Source: Hahella sp. KA22
GTDB taxonomy: Bacteria > Pseudomonadota > Gammaproteobacteria > Pseudomonadales > Oleiphilaceae
Assembly: GCF_004135205.1 (NCBI RefSeq)
Contig: NZ_CP035490.1
Location: forward strand, 6,563,501-6,627,500
DNA length: 64,000 nt
Direction: 5' to 3'
How positions within the stretch are numbered: the stretch's first letter is position 1; each line of letters starts with the position of its first letter. A program made the position numbers and the translations under genes. Below, piece by piece: positions 63,575-64,000 of the stretch. The notes under the pieces are model-generated. The model was not told where the DNA came from and ran no database searches. It saw only the letters and a list, made by a program, of their open reading frames with translations.

Positions 63575-64000
63575 TTACTTAGAGTAGAGCTCCACAATCA
63601 GGTTTTCGTTAATATCTGGAGACAGATCAGTACGCTCAGGAACTGATTTGAAGGTTCCAGACATCTTCGCAGCATCAACTTCAATCCACTCCAGAGTTGC
63701 ACGCTGTGCGGCCAACTCAAGAGAGCCTTTAATGCGAAGCTGATTCTTTGATTTCTCGCGAATGCTTACTACATCGCCAGGCTTGACCTGATAGGACGGA
63801 ATATTTACAGCCTTACCATTCACCAGAATCGCCTTGTGTGACACCAACTGACGGGCTTCGGAGCGGGTGGAGCCGAATCCCATACGGTATACAACATTAT
63901 CCAGACGACGCTCTAACAACTGGAGCAGGTTCTCGCCTGTAGCGCCTTTAATGCGGGCTGCTTCTTTGTAGTAGCTACGGAATTGCTTTTCCAGAACTCC
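63575..64000 (-). CDS. rpsD: 30S ribosomal protein S4 (5' part outside the window)
   Basis: The C-terminal 141 residues of S4, running off the right edge; the N-terminus is not in the window. [20 protein letters not shown] is followed by [18 protein letters not shown], the S4 RNA-binding domain. The protein ends [11 protein letters not shown]. It is followed by rpoA in the standard alpha operon. Confidence 0.97.
   Translation of the reverse strand, partial: GVLEKQFRSYYKEAARIKGATGENLLQLLERRLDNVVYRMGFGSTRSEARQLVSHKAILVNGKAVNIPSYQVKPGDVVSIREKSKNQLRIKGSLELAAQRATLEWIEVDAAKMSGTFKSVPERTDLSPDINENLIVELYSK

Overview
The window comes from a GC-rich, marine-type gammaproteobacterium, most like Hahella or a relative in the Oceanospirillales. 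This rests on gene content and order: a pseudomonad-like split trp set, the crp/OsmC/prkB neighbourhood, a complete Vibrio/Shewanella-type MSHA pilus operon, and the uvrA/MFS/ssb and rpsD-rpoA-rplQ blocks. The species is my inference. I see no tRNA, rRNA, CRISPR array, intact insertion sequence or prophage.

Layout. (1) 1-4834: the end of a malonyltransferase-like gene, then trpE behind a probable attenuator (leader peptide with two Trp codons), and trpG-trpD-trpC. (2) 4861-13330: a LysR regulator divergent from a DUF1127 protein, a PEP-CTERM protein, crp, an OsmC protein, speD, a rhombosortase-like protease, prkB and a Ycf46-like AAA ATPase. The spacers at 7854-8413 and 8846-9349 are rich in perfect inverted repeats. 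(3) 13331-13898: a REP/BIME-like repeat cluster. (4) 13899-31794, minus strand: one MSHA-type pilus operon of 17 genes, in the order mshI, pilN-like, J, K, L, M, N, E, G, F, A, C, D, O, P, Q. MshE carries two N-terminal motifs of the c-di-GMP-binding MshEN type.

(5) 32158-53241: two divergent gene arms flank an 874-bp AT-rich spacer. I read them as one surface-glycan system. The left arm (minus) has a sulfotransferase, two left-handed beta-helix acyltransferases, an acyl carrier protein, a DUF98/chorismate-lyase-like protein, an adenylate-forming ligase, a GT2, a heptose-7-phosphate kinase (HddA) and APS kinase (CysC). The right arm (plus) has a GT4, a third beta-helix acyltransferase, a YdjM-like membrane protein, an HlyD-type adaptor, a TolC-type channel, a Wzx-type flippase, two unfamiliar membrane proteins, a GT39 enzyme, HddC, GmhA and a second sulfotransferase-like protein. 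The genes predict GDP-D-glycero-D-manno-heptose and PAPS as donors, and possibly a chorismate-derived 4-hydroxybenzoyl group carried on the ACP. This is the most likely undescribed system in the window.

(6) 53284-64000: a TIM-barrel-like lipoprotein, a small lipoprotein, a hypothetical protein, ddl, ssb, an MFS transporter of YajR type, uvrA, and the distal end of the alpha ribosomal operon (rplQ, rpoA, and rpsD running off the edge).
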